NCBI GenBank assembly: GCA_018365895.1 | Contig: JAGZJD010000012.1 | Location: forward strand, 1 to 52,043 | Direction: 5' to 3' | Length of the DNA: 52,043 nt | Origin: Lachnospiraceae bacterium | Lineage (GTDB): Bacteria > Bacillota_A > Clostridia > Lachnospirales > Lachnospiraceae | Part shown: piece after piece, positions 28,560-39,301 of the stretch | Position numbering within the stretch: the first letter of the stretch is position 1 | Layout of the letters: each line of letters opens with the position of its first letter | Notes under the pieces: generated by a model | Told to the model about the DNA's origin: nothing | What the model saw: the letters and a program-made list of their open reading frames with translations, nothing else | Database searches by the model: none | Made by a program: the position numbers and the translations under genes

Positions 28560-31500
28560 AATCCTTGTCATTGGTTCTGGACCGATTGTAATCGGCCAGG
28601 CGGCGGAATTTGACTATGCTGGAACACAGGCCTGTCTTGCACTGAAAGAAGAAGGATATGAAGTGATTTTATGCAATTCAAATCCGGCGACAATTATGAC
28701 AGATACTGCAATTGCGGATAAAGTTTATATGGAACCACTCACACTGGAATATATGGCGAAGATTATCAGATATGAACGACCAGACGCAATCGTTCCGGGG
28801 ATTGGTGGACAGACTGGATTAAATCTGGCTATGGAGCTTGAAGAAAAAGGGGTATTAAAAGAATGTCAAACAGAGCTTTTGGGTACCAGCAGTAAAAGTA
28901 TTCGATGTGCAGAAGACAGGGAACAATTTAAAGAATTATGCGAAATGATTGGAGAACCGGTACTGCCTTCCCAAATTGCAGAAACGGTAGAAGAAATTGG
29001 AAAGGCAGCCGAAGAAATTGGGTATCCCGTTGTTCTTCGACCGGCATTTACACTTGGCGGTACTGGAGGAGGATTTGCAGATGATGCAGTACAGTGTCGT
29101 GAACTTGCGCGGCATGCATTGGAAATATCGCCAGTCCACCAGGTACTTGTAGAAAAAAGTGTTCGGGGATATAAAGAAATTGAATATGAAGTAATACGGG
29201 ATGCAAATGATACTGCAATTGCAGTTTGTAATATGGAAAATATGGATCCAGTTGGAATACATACCGGAGATTCAATTGTTGTCTGTCCCTCACAGACATT
29301 AACAAACCGGGTGTATCAAATGCTTAGGGATAGTGCATTGAGATTGATCCGTGCATTAAAAATAGAAGGAGGATGCAATGTTCAGTTTGCGCTTGATCCA
29401 GAATCTTTTCAGTATTATGTTATTGAAGTGAACCCAAGAGTTTCACGTTCATCTGCACTGGCGTCAAAGGCGAGTGGCTATCCTATTGCAAGGGTGTCTG
29501 CCAAAATCGGAGTTGGAATGACACTGCATGAGATCAAACTAGTAAATACACCAGCGGTGTTTGAGCCTGCACTCGACTATGTCGTAACAAAAATGCCGCG
29601 TTTTCCGTTTGACAAATTTCCAGATGCAGATCAGAAACTTGGAACGCAGATGAAAGCAACAGGAGAGATAATGAGCATCGGGCGTACATTAGAAGAGAGT
29701 TTATTAAAGGCAGTTCGGTCTCTTGAAATTGGTGTTTCACATCTGTATTTGGAAAAGTTTGAGAAAATGAGAAAAGAAGAACTTCTTTCTTACATAAAAA
29801 TTGGAACAGATGATAGGATTTTTGCTGTGGCACAGCTATTCAGACAAGGGAGCAGTGTAGATGAAATTGCGAAAGTAACAGGAATCGATTCGTTTTTCTT
29901 GATAAAAATCAGAAATATAATAAGAATGGAAAGAAGGCTAAAGGAGAAAACTGGTGAAGAAACAAAAAGATTACTGCATGAAGCAAAACGGATGGGATTT
30001 TCAGATCAGACAATTGCCAGATTCTGGAATCTGACTGAAGAAGAAGTATTCCAGATGAGAAAAGACAGTGGGATTATTCCGGTTTATAAAATGATCGATA
30101 CTTGTGCTTCTGAATTTGAGAGCTATGTACCATATTTTTATTCTACTTATGAAACGGAAAATGAATCTATAGTTGAAAACAGAAAAAAAATAATTGTACT
30201 TGGATCGGGTCCGATTCGGATTGGTCAGGGAGTGGAATTTGATTATTCGACAGTACATGCTGTTAAAACAATTCAGAAAGCAGGATATGAGGCGATTGTA
30301 ATTAATAATAATCCGGAAACAGTTTCAACAGATTACACAATTTCAGATAAATTATATTTTGAACCACTCTGTGCTGAAGACGTAATGAATGTCATTATGC
30401 TAGAAAAGCCAGAAGGCGTAATTGTTTCGCTTGGAGGTCAGACAGCGGTGAATTTGGCAAAACCACTTGCAGAGCGAGGCGTAAGAATTATCGGAACGGA
30501 CTGGAAAGCGATCGAACGAGCTGAGAATAGAGATGAATTTGAAAAACTTCTTTTTCAGCTCGGAATTCCTCAACCTAAAGGAATGGCTGTTACTAATATG
30601 AAAGATGGACTGCGGGCAGCAAAAACGATAGGATATCCGGTGCTTGTGAGACCGAGTTTTGTGTTAGGTGGAAGAGCAATGCAAATCATTTCAGGAGAGG
30701 AGCAGCTTCGCCTGTATTTTGAAACATCTGTACAGATGAATGAAGAAACCCCAGTACTGGTGGATCACTATATCCGGGGAAAAGAAGTAGAAATCGATGG
30801 AATTTGTGATGGAAGAGATGTTTTTGTACCGGGGATTATGGAACTGGTAGAGAGAACCGGCATTCATTCTGGTGACTCGATTAGTGTTTATCCTACTTTT
30901 GGAATTTCTGAAAAAGTGAAACACACGATACTTTCATATGCCAAAAAGCTTGCGCTTGGCATTGGGATTATTGGATTATTTAATGTTCAGTTTATTGTCG
31001 ATGAGAACTCCGAGGTATCAATTATCGAGGTAAATCCGCGCTCTTCGCGTACTGTTCCGTTTTTGTCAAAAGCAACCGGCTATCCGCTTGCAGATATTGC
31101 GATAAAAGCGATGTTAGGTATTGGGCTCAAACAACAGGGAATAGAGATGCTTTCTCCACCCGAAAGGCATACCTGGTATGTGAAAGCACCGGCTTTTTCT
31201 TTTGAAAAACTAAGTGGGATGGATGCATATTTATCTCCAGAAATGAAATCAACAGGAGAGGCTATCGGTTATGACAAGAAGCTTTCAAGAGCTATGTATA
31301 AGGCATTGATTGCATCTGGGGTTAGAATGAAAAACTATGGAACAGTCCTTGTTACCCTTGCAGATGAAGATAAAGAAGAAGCACTGCGTCTAATCCGCAG
31401 ATTTTACCAAATGGGATTTAATATTGAAGCAACAAAAGGAACAGGAGAATTTTTGAAATCGAAAGGAATTCGCACGCGGATTCTAAAAAAACCAAGTGAA

Positions 31501-31716
31501 AACAGCACGGAAATTTTTGATACGATACGTAACGGTCATATTAGTTATGTTATCAATACAAGAGCAGTTATGTCAGGTGTTCACTATGAAGATGGTCTGA
31601 TTATTCGCAGAGCGGCAATTGAAAATAATGTGACAATGTTTACATCTCTGGATACAGTTAAAGTCATTCTGGATGTTTTAGAAGAGATAACGATTAATGT
31701 TTCTCCGATTAAATAA
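28534..31716 (+). CDS. carB: Carbamoyl phosphate synthase large subunit
   Basis: CarB makes carbamoyl phosphate from bicarbonate, ammonia and two ATP for pyrimidines and arginine. The 1060-residue protein has the two homologous ATP-grasp halves (VIGSGPIVIGQAAEFDYAG at the start, VLGSGPIRIGQGVEFDYS near 550) and the C-terminal MGS-like allosteric domain (about 930-1050). I chose the ATG at 28534 (MAKRTDLNK), which follows GGAGG inside carA; the longer frame merely overlaps carA. Confidence 0.96.
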
Positions 31717-31749
31717 GTTTAAAATCAGAGAAGAGAAAGGATAAAAACA

Positions 31750-32940
31750 ATGACACCAAATAAGAATTATGAAAAATTGAAAGACTCCTATTTGTTTCAT
31801 AATATTGCGCAAAAAATAAAGATATACACGGAACAGAACCCAGATACATATTTGTACCGGATGGGAATTGGCGACGTATCACTACCGCTGTGTAGAGCTG
31901 TCATTTCAGAACTGCATAAGGCAGTCGATGATCAGTCAGAAAAGAAAACATTTCACGGGTATATGCCAGAATGCGGAGATCCGTTGCTGCGTCATAATAT
32001 TGCACAATTTTATCAGAAAAGAGGAGTAGCGATTTCGGAAGAGGAAGTTTTTGTTTCCAGTGGCGCAAGCGATGAACTGGGAGACATATTAGATTTATTT
32101 GGACCGGGGCAGAAAACGCTAATTATGGAACCAACATATCCGGCTTATGTGGATGCGAACATCATTGCGGGAAATCAAATCATTCATGTTCCTTCCGGAA
32201 AAGAAAATCATTTTCTTCCAATGCCGGACTGGTCAGTACAGGCAGATATTATTTATTTGTGTTCACCCAATAATCCGACAGGAGCAGTATATAATCGCAC
32301 GCAGTTAAAGGAATGGGTTGACTATGCAAATGAGATAAATGCAGTTATTTTATTTGATGCTGCTTATGAAGCATTTATAGAGGAAAAAAAGATTCCCCAT
32401 AGTATTTTTGAAATAGAAGGTGCGGATACCTGTGCTATTGAGATATGTTCTCTGTCTAAAACGGCAGGATTTACTGGAACAAGATGTGGATACACAATTT
32501 TGCCTCAAAAACTTGTGCGGGGAGGAATGAAGTTACAGCAGATGTGGGTTCGTAACCGAACAACTAAAACGAATGGGGTATCTTATATTATTCAGAAGGG
32601 AGCGGCAGCAATTTTTACAGACGAAGGGCAAAAACAGATTCGGGAAAACATTGCTGTTTATAAGAAAAATGCAGCCTGCTTTATGCGGGCATTGGACGAA
32701 CTTGGTATTTGGTACTGTGGAGGGAAAAATGCACCGTATATATGGATGCAGTGTCCAAAAGATATGGGAAGCTGGGAATTTTTTGAAGAATTACTTCGCA
32801 AAATACAGGTTGTAGGAACACCAGGCGAAGGTTTTGGAGCCTGTGGTGAAGGGTATTTTCGATTTTCTACATTCGGATCATTGGAAGATACGGAGGAAGC
32901 AGTAAAACGATTAAAGATACTTCTAAAATCAGGCATATAG
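31750..32940 (+). CDS. dapL: LL-diaminopimelate aminotransferase
   Basis: DapL makes LL-diaminopimelate directly from tetrahydrodipicolinate with glutamate as amino donor, a short route to lysine and peptidoglycan precursors. The 396-residue protein has GDVSLPLCRAV and FHGYMPECGDPLLR near the start, CSPNNPTGA, and the PLP lysine K237 in SLSKTAGFTGTR, all typical of DapL. RBS GAAAGGAT lies 33 bases after carB, so it is probably cotranscribed. Placing a glutamate-using enzyme here fits the glutamine/glutamate theme. Confidence 0.93.
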   Translation: MTPNKNYEKLKDSYLFHNIAQKIKIYTEQNPDTYLYRMGIGDVSLPLCRAVISELHKAVDDQSEKKTFHGYMPECGDPLLRHNIAQFYQKRGVAISEEEVFVSSGASDELGDILDLFGPGQKTLIMEPTYPAYVDANIIAGNQIIHVPSGKENHFLPMPDWSVQADIIYLCSPNNPTGAVYNRTQLKEWVDYANEINAVILFDAAYEAFIEEKKIPHSIFEIEGADTCAIEICSLSKTAGFTGTRCGYTILPQKLVRGGMKLQQMWVRNRTTKTNGVSYIIQKGAAAIFTDEGQKQIRENIAVYKKNAACFMRALDELGIWYCGGKNAPYIWMQCPKDMGSWEFFEELLRKIQVVGTPGEGFGACGEGYFRFSTFGSLEDTEEAVKRLKILLKSGI

Positions 32941-32959
32941 AAAAATCTTGGATAGTGTA

Positions 32960-32989
32960 TTGCTATCTGAATTGGAATAATGTTATAAT
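32960..32989 (+). promoter_or_regulatory. Promoter of the uncharacterised trio
   Basis: TTGCTA (32960-32965), 18 bases, then TATAAT (32984-32989) with TGT before it, an extended -10. Confidence 0.6.
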
Positions 32990-33037
32990 CTTATTTATAA
33001 AAGTTTGTAAACAGCAACAGGTAAAGTAGGTGGCATC

Positions 33038-36000
33038 TTGAAGAATAAGATTAAACAATTTGCAAAAGGAAATTTTCAGATTTCGCGGCCGGAAATATAT
33101 TTCCCACAGACACATTTGGAACTTCTGATTGGAGAAGGAGAGATATATCAGGGCAGCTTCCGCATAGAAAACCGTCTGGATGGAGATATCAGAGGGCTGG
33201 TATATCCATCCTCTTTTCGTATCAATTGTGTGGAATCAGGTTTTGAAGGGGCTTCTGTAGAAGTTCATTTTACCTATGATGGACGAGGACTGGAACCGGG
33301 ATTTGTAGAACGGGGAACATTTACTGTCGTGACGAATGGAGGCGAGTATGAGATTACCTTTACAGCTATTGTAGAGAAACCATTTGTCATGACATCTTGT
33401 GGAAAAGTACAGTCGCTGAAAGAATTTCGGGAACTTGCCTATCAGGATTTCGGAGAAGCGCATCGTTTATTCCGTTCCAGAGTGTTCTATGATGTGCTGA
33501 AATATGAGGAAAAGTGGATTTATTCTTTGTATGATAATATGCGAAAATGGTCTTTGAGCGAGCAGGCATTGGAAGAATTTCTTGTTGGTACGAAGCAGAA
33601 AGAAAGGATTTTTCTGTCTTTTCAGGAAGAAGAACGAGAATTTGAAAATATACTAGAAGCAACGAAAGACGAGATCCATCTGGAGAAAAATACATGGGGA
33701 CATCTGACAGCGTATGTGCGTGTAGAAGGAAAGTTTTTGAAAGTTGCCCGCAGTCAGATTGTAATAGATGATTTTGTTGGGAATCAATGTAGCCTTCCGT
33801 ACATCATAGAGGAAGATGGTCTTCACCAAGGATATAATTATGGGCGGATTTATGTGGATACACCGTATGAAGAAATCTGCTGTGAGATTACAGTACATCA
33901 GGCTTTATTGAATTCGAGAAAAGAAAGGGAAGAAGAGTTTATTCTGGCGCAGACACTGAAAGGCTATCTCGGCGTTGAGTCAGGACGCATGGAAAAAAGT
34001 CTCTGGGCAGAAGAGGCGATAAACCGTTTTCAGAAATTAAGAGAACTGGCCCCAGAACAGGAAGTTTATCAATTAATGTTGGCTCATGTGTATCTGGTCA
34101 GCGAGAAGAGAGAAGAAGCGAGATGGCTTTTGGAGCATTATAATTATAAGAAGTCAGATCTTGGACACACTCCGGAGAGAGCGCTTTATTATTTGTATTT
34201 GATGCTGTTGCTGAATCCGGAAGAGGAACAAAGACGTAAAGTAACAGAAGAGATGCGAAGGCTTCATACCAAATTTCCGCATAACTGGCGTATTGCTGTG
34301 ATGTTGATCGAAACTGATGGCGTTTATGAAAATACATCTGCTAAGATACGGATGATGGAGAGACAGTTTGAAATTGGAGCTCACAGTCTTATGTTTTATC
34401 TTCAGGCATTTCGGTATTTAAAAGAGCGTCCGGATTACTTAAAACAGCTAAACACATTTGAAATCCAGGTTGTTAATTTTGCAGTAAAATATCAGATCTG
34501 CGGCGAAGAGATGGCAGATCAGACAGCGGAGTTGGCGTGTCAGAAGAAGAGCTTTGACAAAAGTTTGTATCGGTTATTGGTAAAGTGCTACAAGAAGTAT
34601 CATACGCCTGTTATCTTGCAGGCTATCTGCGTCCAATTGATTAAAGGGCAGCATATGGAAAGTTGCTATCATATTTGGTTCCAGAAAGCTATTGAAAAGG
34701 GATTGAAGATTGCACAGCTTTATGAATATTATATGTTTAGCCTGGAAGAAAAAAGAGTAAGTGGAAAGTTGCCGCGTACAATTTACCTTTACTTTCTTCA
34801 TGGAAACACATTAAATGACAGGAAAGCAGCTCTTTTATATGCGAATATCATTACTTACGAGCCAGAAGATAGTTCTATTTATGAAAGCTATCGGGAGCGC
34901 ATCGAAGAATTTGCGTGGAGCCAATTAGAAAAAAGAAAGATCAGTGAAGAATTAAGGATTATTTATCGGAGGTTTTTTACGGAAGAAGGTATGACGCCGA
35001 AGCGAATGGAAGCGCTTTATGATATTTGCCATGCTTACCTTGTGACAACAACTCAGCCGGGAATGAAATATGTGCTTGTGTTGGAGGCGGATGGAACAAT
35101 TAGTCAGCGGACAGCCTATGACCGGGAAGAGGGTGCGATTGTCTTTCTAAAACAAAAAGATTCCAGGATTGTTTGGGAAGGACAAAATGGCTGGCATTAT
35201 GCAGATTCTGTTCCGTTTGAGAGTATACGTTTGTTTTATGAACAAAAATTCCTGGAATTGAGCCGGCATTACAATAATACTACTCAGGTTGAAGGAAGAG
35301 AACGCAAAGGAAGAGAACTTTCATTTGAAAACCTTCGTAAATATGGAATGGAGCGATATGAAGAAGAAAATATCTTTTGTATTTGCAGTAAACGAATCCG
35401 GGAAGAGAATTATGAGGAAGATGATTTACTAAGTTATCTCTGCTTTACACTGTTTGAATTGGGACAGTATGATAAAGTGACATTGACATATCTAGCGAAT
35501 TTCTATTGCGGACCGACAGAACATATGAAAGATCTCTGGTATGCAGCAAAGCAGTATGAAGTGAATACAAAGAAGCTGGCGGAACGGATTATAACTCAGA
35601 TGTTATTTTCGGAAGCAATGTATCATGAAGAGAAGATTTTTCAGGATTACTATGATGGAGTTCCTTATTTCCGAATCAAGCAGGCATATCTGGCGTTTGT
35701 CAGCCGGGAATATGTGCTGCGGAATCGAATGGTAGAACAATGCGTGTTCCGGATTATGGAAGATGAATATGGTGCAGAAGAGGAACTGGCAGATATTTGC
35801 AAGATTGCGCTTTTGAAGCGCTATTCAGGAGAGAATCTGGCGGGACGGGAAGAAAAGCTCTTCGGATGGCTTCGGGAAATGCGTATGAAAGGACTTGTAT
35901 TTCCATTTTATCTGATGTATCCGGAATCTTGGCTTCGGGAAGTGCAGTTGTTTGATAAGATACTAATTCAGTATAAGGCAAAACATGCAGATAGCAGAGT

Positions 36001-36325
36001 GAAACTTCATTATCAAATAGTGCGTGATGAGCAGGAGGGGGTTGGATTTGACTCAGAGATTCTGATTCCGACTTATGAAAATATTTATGTAAAAGAGTTT
36101 ACCTTATATAAAGATGAAAGGCTTCGGTACTATTTCAGGGAAACTGCTGCAGATGGAAGCACAGTGACAGAGAAGCGATCTTATTTGAAACGGAAATGGG
36201 CACATGCAGGCAAATATGGGAAATTAAATGAAATATCACTTCTTCCGCAAGAAAAGAGGGAAGAGGCAATGTGTTCATATGCGCTTGAAGATGCGCTGGC
36301 AGATAAATTGTTCCGAGTGTACTAA
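33038..36325 (+). CDS. Large uncharacterised protein, Ig-like start and helical repeats (DUF5717-like)
   Basis: The 1095-residue protein has no signal peptide or membrane segment. Residues about 15-115 look like an Ig/ASH-type beta sandwich (short strands such as GSFRIENRLDGDIRGLVY, EITFTAIVE). Residues about 290-690 look like a helical solenoid of TPR type (AINRFQKLRELAPEQEVYQLMLAHVYL, ALYYLYLML). The C-terminal third mixes strands and helices and is rich in Tyr and Glu. I believe it matches DUF5717, which I associate with Lachnospiraceae; no function is known to me. The start is TTG at 33038, with AGGTGG upstream. It heads a three-gene unit with an Hsp70-like protein and a small repeat protein, so a scaffold role is an inference. 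Confidence 0.8.
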   Translation: MKNKIKQFAKGNFQISRPEIYFPQTHLELLIGEGEIYQGSFRIENRLDGDIRGLVYPSSFRINCVESGFEGASVEVHFTYDGRGLEPGFVERGTFTVVTNGGEYEITFTAIVEKPFVMTSCGKVQSLKEFRELAYQDFGEAHRLFRSRVFYDVLKYEEKWIYSLYDNMRKWSLSEQALEEFLVGTKQKERIFLSFQEEEREFENILEATKDEIHLEKNTWGHLTAYVRVEGKFLKVARSQIVIDDFVGNQCSLPYIIEEDGLHQGYNYGRIYVDTPYEEICCEITVHQALLNSRKEREEEFILAQTLKGYLGVESGRMEKSLWAEEAINRFQKLRELAPEQEVYQLMLAHVYLVSEKREEARWLLEHYNYKKSDLGHTPERALYYLYLMLLLNPEEEQRRKVTEEMRRLHTKFPHNWRIAVMLIETDGVYENTSAKIRMMERQFEIGAHSLMFYLQAFRYLKERPDYLKQLNTFEIQVVNFAVKYQICGEEMADQTAELACQKKSFDKSLYRLLVKCYKKYHTPVILQAICVQLIKGQHMESCYHIWFQKAIEKGLKIAQLYEYYMFSLEEKRVSGKLPRTIYLYFLHGNTLNDRKAALLYANIITYEPEDSSIYESYRERIEEFAWSQLEKRKISEELRIIYRRFFTEEGMTPKRMEALYDICHAYLVTTTQPGMKYVLVLEADGTISQRTAYDREEGAIVFLKQKDSRIVWEGQNGWHYADSVPFESIRLFYEQKFLELSRHYNNTTQVEGRERKGRELSFENLRKYGMERYEEENIFCICSKRIREENYEEDDLLSYLCFTLFELGQYDKVTLTYLANFYCGPTEHMKDLWYAAKQYEVNTKKLAERIITQMLFSEAMYHEEKIFQDYYDGVPYFRIKQAYLAFVSREYVLRNRMVEQCVFRIMEDEYGAEEELADICKIALLKRYSGENLAGREEKLFGWLREMRMKGLVFPFYLMYPESWLREVQLFDKILIQYKAKHADSRVKLHYQIVRDEQEGVGFDSEILIPTYENIYVKEFTLYKDERLRYYFRETAADGSTVTEKRSYLKRKWAHAGKYGKLNEISLLPQEKREEAMCSYALEDALADKLFRVY

Positions 36326-36350
36326 TGAAGAGAAGGGGAAATACAGTTCG

Positions 36351-37634
36351 ATGAAAGGTATGATGATAGGCTACGATTTAAATGAATATGGCTGTCAAAT
36401 CAGCTATTTTGATGAGACAGAGAGAGAGCCGGCGACCTTAGAAGTGGCAGTAGATAATTATCAGATTCCGTTAGTGATTGGATATCATGATCATACATGG
36501 TTTTACGGAAAGCGAGCGAGAAGGCTCGCGGTTGTAAAAGAAGGGTATACTGTAGATGATCTTTGGAATAAAGCGATGGCTCAGGAAAAAATTACATATG
36601 AGAATCAGACATATGAAGCCGTGTGGCTTCTTGCCCGCTTTATTGAAATGTCACTGAAGAGCTTTGAGAATATCGGTGTGATTGTATTTACGTTGCCGAA
36701 AGTAAATGAAGACATTGTTCAGATGCTAAAAGGTATTGCCCAGAGGATAGGAATTGAGCGGAGAAATATTTATGTGCAGGATTATAAAGAAAGTTTCTGC
36801 TATTATATGTTTTATCAGCCAAAAGAGTTGTGGCAGTACGAATCAGCATTGCTATATTGTGATCGGAAAGAAATCCGCGCATTTATGCTGAAGAAGTTAA
36901 AAACAGCATTTGATAAAGGAAGAGATCCGTTTGTTACAGTGGAAGAAGTGGCTAATATTGGGATGGAAGAATTGAAAGCAGTTTTTCCAATGACAAATGA
37001 AGAGAAAGCTGCAGAAGCAGATGTAAGATTTCGGACTTTTGTTCAGGGAGTGTTTGAGAAAAGATTGATTTCTTCTGTTTATTTGACTGGAGAAGGATTT
37101 GATCAAAATTGGTATCCGAGTTCTCTGAAAGTGATTTGTAATGGCCGGCGTGCATTTCAGGGAAACAATCTCTATAGTAAAGGCGCATGTTATGCAGCAT
37201 ACAGACGCGGAATGAAGTTTGAAGAAGGACCTGTATATCTGGATGACACAAAAATGACAGAACAGATTTCTTTGAAAATTCGAAGAAGCGGAGGAGATGT
37301 ATGGCAGCCGGTGATAAACTGGGGAGCACACTGGTATGAATCTGATTGTCAGTTAGAATTGCTTCTGACCGATGGGGAGGCAATTGAAATACGGATTGAC
37401 TCGTTGGCGTCCGGTGAGAGTCGTATTGAGCAAATATCTCTTGATGGTCTTTCTGTAAGCCAGCCGTATACTGTGCGAGTACAGATGAAAATGCTGTTTC
37501 AGGATGATAAAACCTTGAAAGTTATGATAGAAGATATGGGATTGGGAGAGTTCTTTCCGGCAACGGGATTTGCAGCGGAGAAACTGATTCGGTTAGGAGG
37601 AAGCAATGGGCAGTTTAATTCTTTGTCACAGTAA
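36351..37634 (+). CDS. Divergent Hsp70-like protein with degenerate ATPase motifs (DUF5716-like)
   Basis: The 427-residue protein follows the Hsp70 plan from end to end: IGYDLNEYGCQISYF at 6-20 aligns with the phosphate-1 loop, PLVIGY...YGKRARR with the next strand pair, VIVFTLPKVNED...YKESFCYYMFYQ with the connect and 'NEPTAAA' region, ALLYCDRKEIRAFML with phosphate-2, and VYLTGEGF...KGACYAAYR with the adenosine loop. A C-terminal beta region (about 325-420) looks like the substrate domain. The key Gly/Thr and GGGT residues are missing, so ATP turnover is doubtful. I chose the ATG at 36351 after GAAGGGGAA. Function unknown. Known to me as a DUF5716-like family. Confidence 0.8.
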   Translation: MKGMMIGYDLNEYGCQISYFDETEREPATLEVAVDNYQIPLVIGYHDHTWFYGKRARRLAVVKEGYTVDDLWNKAMAQEKITYENQTYEAVWLLARFIEMSLKSFENIGVIVFTLPKVNEDIVQMLKGIAQRIGIERRNIYVQDYKESFCYYMFYQPKELWQYESALLYCDRKEIRAFMLKKLKTAFDKGRDPFVTVEEVANIGMEELKAVFPMTNEEKAAEADVRFRTFVQGVFEKRLISSVYLTGEGFDQNWYPSSLKVICNGRRAFQGNNLYSKGACYAAYRRGMKFEEGPVYLDDTKMTEQISLKIRRSGGDVWQPVINWGAHWYESDCQLELLLTDGEAIEIRIDSLASGESRIEQISLDGLSVSQPYTVRVQMKMLFQDDKTLKVMIEDMGLGEFFPATGFAAEKLIRLGGSNGQFNSLSQ

Positions 37635-38370
37635 AAAAGCATCTCAGCCATATGAGATTACAAGGATACACAGAAGAATTTATACGTTGGAAGAACTTTG
37701 CTATTATATTTCCAATAATCTGTATCTGATTGATTATACAGTGATGAATGAACAGCTTTGTGACTGGATTGCAGAAGAACTTGATATGAAAGATATGGCG
37801 TATACGTTGAAAAGTGCGATTAAGAGGCATGGAGCGGTAGAACAGTTTGTTTTGACAATTTTGAAACATTCCGGTATTTATACAAAGTCCGAAATCCTTC
37901 AAATCCAGAATGTGCTTGAAAAATTAAAAAATCAAAAAGAGATTGAGCGAAAAAAATATATGGGAGACAATCTTCTTGAAAGCGGCGAAGTTCGGGAAGC
38001 GATATTAGTATATCAGTCTATTATTTATGGAGAACCGGATGAATCGGTAGATGGAATTTTTTATGGTAACGTATATGGGTGTCTTGGAGCAGCTTATGGG
38101 CGTTTGTTTCTGTATGAAGAAGCTGCGCGCATGTATGAGAATGCATTTCAGATCTGTGAAGAAGAAAGTATGCTCATATCGTATATTTATTGTTGTAAGA
38201 ATTATATGACAGCAGAGGCGTATAAGCAGCTTCTTGGAAAGAGTACGGTTTATATTGGGATTGATCGAGAGCTTCAAGAAATGTCAGAATCGTTGGCTGA
38301 AAAGATTCAAGTAGATGGTTCTGAACAGCTTTTAGAAAAATGGCGTGAAAAGTACCGGAAAAATATGTGA
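37606..38370 (+). CDS. Small helical-repeat protein of the same cluster
   Basis: The 254-residue protein overlaps the preceding gene by 29 bases and has AGGAGGAAGC right before its ATG, so it is certainly translated with it. Residues about 28-115 are helical (YTLEELCYYISNNLYL); about 130-190 contain a TPR-like pair (GCLGAAYGRLFLYEEAARMYENAFQI). The end is Glu/Lys rich. I do not recognise a named function. As a partner it would resemble a TPR cochaperone beside an Hsp70-like protein, which is inference. Confidence 0.78.
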   Translation: MGSLILCHSKKASQPYEITRIHRRIYTLEELCYYISNNLYLIDYTVMNEQLCDWIAEELDMKDMAYTLKSAIKRHGAVEQFVLTILKHSGIYTKSEILQIQNVLEKLKNQKEIERKKYMGDNLLESGEVREAILVYQSIIYGEPDESVDGIFYGNVYGCLGAAYGRLFLYEEAARMYENAFQICEEESMLISYIYCCKNYMTAEAYKQLLGKSTVYIGIDRELQEMSESLAEKIQVDGSEQLLEKWREKYRKNM

Positions 38371-38454
38371 TATAAATAAGAACTTATAAAGTATGTACAA
38401 TATATAAGAAAAACTAATATAAGTATTTGAAAATAAATAATAAGTAAAGTGTAG

Positions 38455-38493
38455 ACAAGGCAGGCGGATATGTTGATTTTCCGCCTGCCTTGT
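38455..38493 (+). repeat. 14-bp perfect inverted repeat overlapping the purC promoter
   Basis: ACAAGGCAGGCGGA (38455-38468) and TCCGCCTGCCTTGT (38480-38493) are exact reverse complements with an 11-base loop. It probably ends the upstream trio, but the following bases are ATTATAATC rather than a clean T run. The loop and right arm contain the -35 and spacer of the next promoter. Confidence 0.8.
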
Positions 38494-38501
38494 ATTATAA
38501 T
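38473..38501 (+). promoter_or_regulatory. pur operon promoter inside the inverted repeat
   Basis: TTGATT (38473-38478), 17 bases and a perfect TATAAT (38496-38501). The -35 starts in the loop of the inverted repeat and the right arm fills most of the spacer. Confidence 0.6.
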
Positions 38502-38583
38502 CAAACCGTAAGCGGGGCGTAAAATGCTATACTGCTATATCATAAACAAATGAATGAAAAACGAAAGGAACTGGTGGACACGT

Positions 38584-39291
38584 ATGAAAAAATTAGAACA
38601 GCTTTACGAAGGAAAAGCAAAGAAAGTATTTGCAACAGAGGATCCGGATATCGTAATTGTTGATTACAAGGATGATGCGACAGCTTTCAACGGCGAGAAA
38701 AAAGGTACGATTGTTGGAAAAGGTGTTGTTAACAACCGTATGACAAACTACATTTTCAAAGTTCTGGAAGAAAAAGGAGTTCCGACACATCTTGTAGAAG
38801 AACTGAGTGACCGTGAGACAGCTGTTAAGAAAGTAGAGATCGTTCCTCTTGAAGTAATCATACGTAATGTAGCAGCAGGAAGCTTCTCTAAGAGACTTGG
38901 AATCGAAGAAGGAACAAAGCTTCTCTGCCCGACACTGGAATTTAGTTATAAAGATGATGAATTGGGTGATCCGCTCATCAACAGCTATTTTGCAAAAGCA
39001 ATTGGAGCTGCAACACAGGAGGAGATCGATAAGATTACAGAATATGCTTTTAAAGTAAATGATGTTCTGAAAGAGTTCTTCCTTGAAGCAGGAATTGAAC
39101 TGATTGATTTCAAAATTGAGTTTGGACGTTATCATGGACAGATTATTCTTGCAGACGAAGTTTCTCCGGATACATGCAGACTTTGGGATGTAAAGACACA
39201 TGAAAAGCTTGACAAAGACCGTTTCAGAAGAGATCTTGGTAATGTAGAAGATGCTTATCAGGAAGTATTTAAACGAATCGGAATTCAGTAA
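38584..39291 (+). CDS. purC: SAICAR synthase
   Basis: PurC joins aspartate to CAIR with ATP in purine synthesis. The 235-residue protein begins [11 protein letters not shown], the ATP loop of the family, and has [12 protein letters not shown] and [14 protein letters not shown] motifs. I chose the ATG at 38584 over one at 38554, as GGTGG lies shortly before it. purF follows after 10 bases with a ribosome site over the purC stop. Confidence 0.96.
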   Translation: MKKLEQLYEGKAKKVFATEDPDIVIVDYKDDATAFNGEKKGTIVGKGVVNNRMTNYIFKVLEEKGVPTHLVEELSDRETAVKKVEIVPLEVIIRNVAAGSFSKRLGIEEGTKLLCPTLEFSYKDDELGDPLINSYFAKAIGAATQEEIDKITEYAFKVNDVLKEFFLEAGIELIDFKIEFGRYHGQIILADEVSPDTCRLWDVKTHEKLDKDRFRRDLGNVEDAYQEVFKRIGIQ

Positions 39292-39301
39292 GGAGTTATT
39301 G

